A DNA stretch of 18,343 nucleotides from Deltaproteobacteria bacterium (GTDB lineage: Bacteria > Myxococcota_A > UBA9160 > SMWR01): assembly GCA_019313605.1 (NCBI GenBank), contig JAFDAW010000013.1, forward strand, positions 325 through 18,667, read 5' to 3'. Positions within the stretch are counted from its first letter, which is position 1, and each line of letters starts with the position of its first letter. Position numbers and translations under genes: made by a program. Below, piece after piece: positions 14,815 to 18,343 of the stretch. Under the pieces are notes generated by a model, which saw only the letters and a program-made list of their open reading frames with translations, was not told the DNA's origin and made no database searches.

Positions 14815-15540
14815 ATGAAGATTCTCGTTACGGTAATCGCCCTGTGCCTCACCCTGGCTTCCTCTGCAGCGTACGCGGATGAGAAATCTGCCGCCGACAA
14901 AGCGGCCACCAAAGCGGATGCCGCGAAGACGGAACCCGCAAAGACGACGTTGATGCCGATGTTCAAGCCCACCAATCTCGGAGCGCCGATGACGCGCCTG
15001 GGTGGCGCCACCCGAAGCGCGACCGGGCCCGTTCCGCGAACCGAAGCACTCGTACCCGAAGTCGCCGGGCACACCCTCCAGGCCCAACCCGTTCTCTACT
15101 GGTACCTCGCGGGAAAGACCGACGAGCGCATCGATTTTGCATTGATCGGAGTCGATCCGATCAATCCGATGCTCGAAGTCACGCTGAAGGGCCCGTTCGA
15201 GCCCGGCATCCAGCGCATTCGGTTGGCCGATCACGACGTGAAGCTGCTGCCCGGCCTCGACTACCAGTGGTTCGTGCGCGTCGTCCCCAATCCCGACCAG
15301 CGACTCTACGACCGCGTCGTCGGCGGCGGCATTCAGCGCGTCGATCCCTCCGCAGAACTCGGCGCCAAGCTCGCGGCCGCACCGCAAGGCGACGCCCACT
15401 ACGCGCTCGCAGAAGCCGGCATCTGGTACGACGCCCTCGACTCGCTCTCGGTACAAATCGATGCGTCACCCGAGAACGAGAACCTGCGCGCCCAGCGCGC
15501 CGCACTATTCGATCAGGTCGGCCTCGAAGAAGTGAACTGA
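14815..15540 (+). CDS. Secreted DUF928-like protein
   Basis: The predicted product has 241 residues, starting at ATG 14815 with AGGAG 8 nt upstream. A clear signal peptide (MKILVTVIALCLTLASSAAYA, cleavage likely after residue 21) is followed by a Lys/Ala-rich linker to about residue 45. The mature part follows the DUF928 pattern: GAPMTRLGGATR near 57-68, ALVPEVAGHTLQAQPVLYWY near 78-97, a beta-rich core with LLPGLDYQWFV, GGGIQRVD and the C-terminal HYALAEAGIWYDALDSL. DUF928 is known mainly from cyanobacteria and has no established biochemical function. The gene lies immediately downstream of a CHASE2-domain cyclase, the type of sensor gene that DUF928 genes also accompany in cyanobacteria as I recall, so a periplasmic partner or ligand-binding role is a reasonable inference. 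It ends 29 bp before the MttB-like gene. Confidence 0.8.
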   Translation: MKILVTVIALCLTLASSAAYADEKSAADKAATKADAAKTEPAKTTLMPMFKPTNLGAPMTRLGGATRSATGPVPRTEALVPEVAGHTLQAQPVLYWYLAGKTDERIDFALIGVDPINPMLEVTLKGPFEPGIQRIRLADHDVKLLPGLDYQWFVRVVPNPDQRLYDRVVGGGIQRVDPSAELGAKLAAAPQGDAHYALAEAGIWYDALDSLSVQIDASPENENLRAQRAALFDQVGLEEVN

Positions 15541-15569
15541 CACGGCCTGTGTCGAGAGAGGGCTACGCC

Positions 15570-17027
15570 ATGAACATGTGGACCAACCCCTGGCCGCGAC
15601 TCGAACTCGTCCCCGCCGAGGGCATCGAAGCCATCGACGCAACCGCGCTTCGGATACTCGAAGAGATCGGCCACCGCGTCACCCACGAACCCACACTGGA
15701 GCTGCTGCGCGGCGCAGGGTTGAAGATCGACGGCGACGTCGTGCACTTTGATCGAGGCTTCGTGCGCGAAGCGCTCGCCCGGGCGCCTTCGAGCTTCGAG
15801 CTGCAGGCGCGCAACCCCGAGATGAATTGCGTGGTCGGTGGCAACCACATGGTAAACAGCCCGACCGGAGGCGCCCCCTTTCTTTCGGACCTCGACGGTG
15901 GGCGGCGGCCCGGGAACGTCGAGGACTACATCAAGCTCGTGAAGGCCGCGCACATGTCGCCGCAAATTCACTGCATCGACTCCGGCATCGTGGAGACGAT
16001 GGATCTGCCGGTAGAAACGCGGCACCTCGATATGGACTACCTCGTGATGCGCCACTCCGACAAGCCGCTGATGACCGGCGGCACGTCCTACGAGACAACC
16101 AAGGACGCGATGGAGATGGCGGCGATCCTCTTTGGCAGTACGGAAGCGATTGAAAAAACGCCGGGTGTGATCGGCGTCGTGAACCCCGTGAGCCCACTCG
16201 TCTGGGACGACCGCATGCTCGGCTCGATGCACGCGCTGGCAAACGCGAACCAGCCCGTGATCGTCACCCCCTTCCTGATGGCGGGTACCTCGGCGCCCGT
16301 AACCATGGCCGGGGGCATGGCGCATTGGTGCGCAGAAAACCTCGCCGGTATCGCCATCCTTCAAACCATCAGGCCCGGATGCCCGACCGTCTTCGGCGGC
16401 TACCTCACTGCCACCGACATGGCCCTCGGGCAGCCGACGCTGGGCAGCCCAGAATGGTCGATGAGCATCCTGGCCGGCGCGCAGATGGCGCGGCACTACG
16501 ACCTGCCCTTCCGTGGGGGTGGAGGCTGGTCGTCGGCCAAGACCGTCGACGCGCAGTCCGGCTACGAGACCGTGACGGGCCTCTGGCCCGCGCTGCTCTC
16601 GGGTACCAACTTCATGCTGCACGCTGCGGGCGCGCTCGAGAGCACCATGATCATCTCCGCGGAGAAGATGATCATGGATTTCGAAGTCCTGCGGATGTTC
16701 GAGTGGATGCTCGACCCCGGCCTTCCCGTGAACGACGACACGCTCGCGTTCGACGCCAGCGCCGAAATCGGGCCCGGCGGGATGTTCCTATCGGCGACAC
16801 ACACGCTGACCCATTTCCGCAGCGCGCTGTATCGGAGCGAACTGGCCTCCCTCGAAGACGTGAACCTCTGGAACGAGCAAGGCTCCAAGGACACGCAGGT
16901 CCGGGCAAACGAGCGCTACAAGCAGATGATCGCGGACTACGAAGACCCGGGTCTGGACGACGCCATCGACGAGGAACTCCAGGCGTTCATGGCACGCCGC
17001 AAGTCAGAGATCACGACTTCGATCTGA
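15570..17027 (+). CDS. MttB-superfamily methyltransferase, non-pyrrolysine type
   Basis: The predicted product has 485 residues, the usual length for trimethylamine:corrinoid methyltransferase (MttB) homologues. N-terminal ALRILEEIGHRVTHEPTLEL is followed by the barrel with GGVNPVSPL-like (GVVNPVSPLVWD), PFLMAGTSAPVTMAGG, FGGYLTATDMALGQP and GGGGWSSAKTVDAQSGYE (316-333), all family-typical. There is no in-frame TAG, so pyrrolysine is absent. Such homologues demethylate glycine betaine (MtgB), proline betaine, carnitine or related quaternary amines and pass the methyl group to a corrinoid protein. The substrate cannot be read from sequence. ATG 15570 was chosen because homology begins there; the frame is open upstream only as a shadow of the DUF928 gene. 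No corrinoid protein or corrinoid-activating gene is nearby. The next gene acts on formyl-folate, hinting at one-carbon metabolism. Confidence 0.9.
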   Translation: MNMWTNPWPRLELVPAEGIEAIDATALRILEEIGHRVTHEPTLELLRGAGLKIDGDVVHFDRGFVREALARAPSSFELQARNPEMNCVVGGNHMVNSPTGGAPFLSDLDGGRRPGNVEDYIKLVKAAHMSPQIHCIDSGIVETMDLPVETRHLDMDYLVMRHSDKPLMTGGTSYETTKDAMEMAAILFGSTEAIEKTPGVIGVVNPVSPLVWDDRMLGSMHALANANQPVIVTPFLMAGTSAPVTMAGGMAHWCAENLAGIAILQTIRPGCPTVFGGYLTATDMALGQPTLGSPEWSMSILAGAQMARHYDLPFRGGGGWSSAKTVDAQSGYETVTGLWPALLSGTNFMLHAAGALESTMIISAEKMIMDFEVLRMFEWMLDPGLPVNDDTLAFDASAEIGPGGMFLSATHTLTHFRSALYRSELASLEDVNLWNEQGSKDTQVRANERYKQMIADYEDPGLDDAIDEELQAFMARRKSEITTSI

Positions 17028-17109
17028 GAAGTTCGAAGGCGGCGCCCAACGCCGTGGATGCGGAACCCAGACTTCCCGGTGTGGGTCGCCCGTTCGCGAT
17101 CGATGGGAG

Positions 17110-17149
17110 TAGAATATTCCCCGTTACCGGGTAGTCGATCCTCGGATCG
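17110..17149 (+). promoter_or_regulatory. Candidate promoter -10 and palindromic operator before the formyl hydrolase gene
   Basis: TAGAAT at 17110-17115 matches the -10 consensus at five of six positions, within the most AT-rich patch of this spacer. Twenty bases further on is a perfect inverted repeat, CGATCC-TC-GGATCG, at 17136-17149. It lies 40 bp before the start codon, where a repressor could block early transcription. No good -35 hexamer is visible. The palindrome alone is certain; its function is inference. Confidence 0.35.
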
Positions 17150-17189
17150 GCAACCTGGCAGATCGCCGAAACCATCCGAATTGGAACCC

Positions 17190-18116
17190 ATGGGCCTTCG
17201 CATCGCGATCTTTGGGCAAGCACTCTTTGGCCGCGAGGTCAGCGAGCGCCTCGCGGATGCTGGGCACGAGGTCGTCGGTGTCTACGCACCACCCGGGGGA
17301 TCGCGGCCGGACCCGCTGGCCGCGTTGGCCGATCAACGCGGTTGGCGGCTCTTCCGGTACGAGCGCTTCCGCCGCAAGGGGAGCGCGATTCCCGAACTGG
17401 TGGATGAGTATCGAAGCCTCGGTGCCGAGCTCAACGTGATGCCCTTCACGACGGCCATCCTTCCCGAGCCAATCGTCAACCATCCAACTCACGGATCGCT
17501 TTGCTTCCACCCTTCTGTCCTGCCCGCATATCGAGGTGGTGCTGCGCTCGCGTGGCAGATCATCCTGGGTGCGCGGGAAAGCGGTGTGTCGGTTTTTCGG
17601 GTGGAGGGCGGTGTCGACGCGGGCCCGATCGCAGTCCAGAAACGCGGAGTTGCAATCTCCGGCACCGATACCACGGCATCTCTTTACTTCGACAAGCTAT
17701 ACCCGCTGGGCGTCGAGGCAATGGTCGAAGCGGTGAGTCTCGTCGCCGACGGAACGGTCCAATTTACCGATCAGAGCGAGGACGGGGCGAGCTTCCAGGG
17801 TCTCGTCACCGATTCGGTCGCGCGCATCGACTGGTCCCGGTCGGCAGAGGAGATCGACCGCCTGATCCGCGGCTGTACGCCAGGGCCCGGCGCGATCGCG
17901 GAACACGCGGGTGAAATCGTGCGCCTTTTCGGCTCTCGGCTGCTCGATGGGGATTGCGACGCGCCCGCCGGAACCGTGTTGTGCAGCGAGGGGGACGAAC
18001 TGGTGATCGCCGCCGGTCGCTCTCGCATCGCGGTCTCGAAGATCCGGCGGCGCGAGGGGGGGAAGCTCGCCGCTGCCGCCGCGGGGGTCGAACCCGGTGT
18101 GCGCCTCGGCTCGTGA
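17190..18116 (+). CDS. 10-formyltetrahydrofolate hydrolase-like protein (FDH N-terminal domain type)
   Basis: The predicted product has 308 residues. It aligns from its first residues with the amino-terminal hydrolase domain of eukaryotic 10-formyltetrahydrofolate dehydrogenase (ALDH1L1): RIAIFGQALFG, GHEVVGVY, GAELNVMPF, GSLCFHPSVLPAYRG and GGVDAG. His107 and Asp143 match FDH His106 and Asp142 with a constant offset of one. The Asn-x-His of methionyl-tRNA formyltransferase is absent: Cys105 stands where Fmt has Asn and FDH has Ile. A C-terminal formyltransferase subdomain follows (about 205-300). The carrier and aldehyde dehydrogenase domains of full FDH are missing. It probably cleaves 10-formyl-THF to THF and formate, or transfers the formyl group to an unknown amine. 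ATG 17190 is set by homology; the ribosome-binding site is weak and in-frame ATGs lie upstream (17058, 17103). It follows the MttB-like gene by 162 bp. Confidence 0.85.
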   Translation: MGLRIAIFGQALFGREVSERLADAGHEVVGVYAPPGGSRPDPLAALADQRGWRLFRYERFRRKGSAIPELVDEYRSLGAELNVMPFTTAILPEPIVNHPTHGSLCFHPSVLPAYRGGAALAWQIILGARESGVSVFRVEGGVDAGPIAVQKRGVAISGTDTTASLYFDKLYPLGVEAMVEAVSLVADGTVQFTDQSEDGASFQGLVTDSVARIDWSRSAEEIDRLIRGCTPGPGAIAEHAGEIVRLFGSRLLDGDCDAPAGTVLCSEGDELVIAAGRSRIAVSKIRRREGGKLAAAAAGVEPGVRLGS

Positions 18117-18172
18117 GCGACTGATCGCCGGACAGGGCCGGTCCAGCAGCGCAGCGGCACCGAATCCAACAC

Positions 18173-18202
18173 AAAAAAAAGGGCAGGACTTTCGCCCTGC
18201 CC
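18173..18202 (-). terminator. Rho-independent terminator of the minus-strand gene at the right edge
   Basis: Read on the minus strand, GGGCAGG pairs with CCTGCCC across an eight-base loop (GCGAAAGT) and is followed at once by eight T residues (the A-run 18173-18180 on the plus strand). This is a textbook intrinsic terminator. It lies 28 bp after the stop of the partial minus-strand gene. On the plus strand no T-run follows the hairpin, so it should not end the formyl hydrolase transcript efficiently. Confidence 0.88.
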
Positions 18203-18229
18203 CCTCGTTGGAATCCCTGGAGCTCTCTT

Positions 18230-18343
18230 CTACTGATAGCGCTCCTTGAATTCTTGTTGACGCTCTTTGCGCGCGTCCTTTACGGCATCGCTTTCTTTGT
18301 TGATGGACCACTTGTGGTTGTCGCTGTGGAGAACTTCATCGAG
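18230..18343 (-). CDS. 3' end of an unrecognised small charged protein
   Basis: On the minus strand the frame is open from the right edge for 37 codons and ends in TAG at 18232-18230. The visible C-terminus (ending DARKERQQEFKERYQ) is rich in Lys, Arg, Glu and Gln and probably helical. I recognise no family. The codon composition is less GC-biased than the neighbours. Reality of the gene is supported by the strong intrinsic terminator 28 bp beyond the stop in the same direction. It converges on the formyl hydrolase gene. Confidence 0.65.
   Translation of the reverse strand, partial: LDEVLHSDNHKWSINKESDAVKDARKERQQEFKERYQ

Noticed and set aside
15267..15569. Upstream extension of the MttB-like frame by 101 codons.
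   Set aside because: The extension lies inside the DUF928 gene in another frame, is Arg-rich, and family homology starts at ATG 15570.
15570..17027. Pyrrolysine (amber readthrough) in the MttB-like gene.
   Set aside because: There is no in-frame TAG within the coding region, and the expected region near residue 330 is encoded by sense codons.

Overview
The window is about 18.3 kb of GC-rich bacterial chromosome, densely coding, with no insertion sequence, phage gene, CRISPR array or structural RNA that I can see. The mix of genes (tandem PilZ protein, CHASE2-cyclase next to a DUF928 protein, nucleotide-transporter-like MFS protein, non-pyrrolysine MttB homologue, a second-type ParE/ParC pair) and the G/C-rich third codon positions suggest an uncultured deltaproteobacterial-type lineage (Myxococcota, Desulfobacterota or Binatota). 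This is inference from gene content; there is no rRNA marker.

Layout. At the left edge (1-317, +) is a short unrecognised protein, probably cut by the window edge. It converges with a minus-strand pair (2707-321): a 12-helix transporter resembling nucleotide exchange proteins, followed 2 bp later by a secreted serine hydrolase with a beta-lactamase/D,D-peptidase fold. A 570-bp divergent spacer leads to a pseudo-receiver/PilZ/PilZ protein (3278-4447, +). That gene converges with a ZapG/YhcB-like division protein (4987-4463, -).

From 5140 to 18116 every gene is on the plus strand. First comes a type IIA topoisomerase operon, parE-parC (9-bp gap), divergent from the zapG-like gene. Then comes lipA, overlapping lpd by 4 nt, so lipoyl synthase and dihydrolipoyl dehydrogenase are coupled. 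A histidine phosphatase and an ArsC/YfgD-type thiol reductase follow with short gaps. Next is a signalling pair: a membrane CHASE2-class III cyclase and a secreted DUF928 protein. Last are two genes of one-carbon character: a non-pyrrolysine MttB-superfamily methyltransferase and a stand-alone homologue of the N-terminal hydrolase domain of 10-formyltetrahydrofolate dehydrogenase. At the right edge a minus-strand gene of unknown function ends (18232-18230) and is followed by a clear intrinsic terminator.

The points most worth a second look are: (i) the cyclase, which keeps its metal and transition-state residues but has Asp at the purine-selecting position where adenylate cyclases have Lys and guanylate cyclases Glu; (ii) its pairing with a secreted DUF928 protein, a possible envelope sensing module; (iii) the MttB-like and FDH-hydrolase-like neighbours, a possible route from methylated compounds through folate to formate; (iv) a ParC with Ala at the quinolone-contacting Ser position and a shortened C-terminal domain; and (v) a beta-lactamase-fold enzyme lacking a visible omega-loop Glu, attached to a nucleotide-transporter-like gene.
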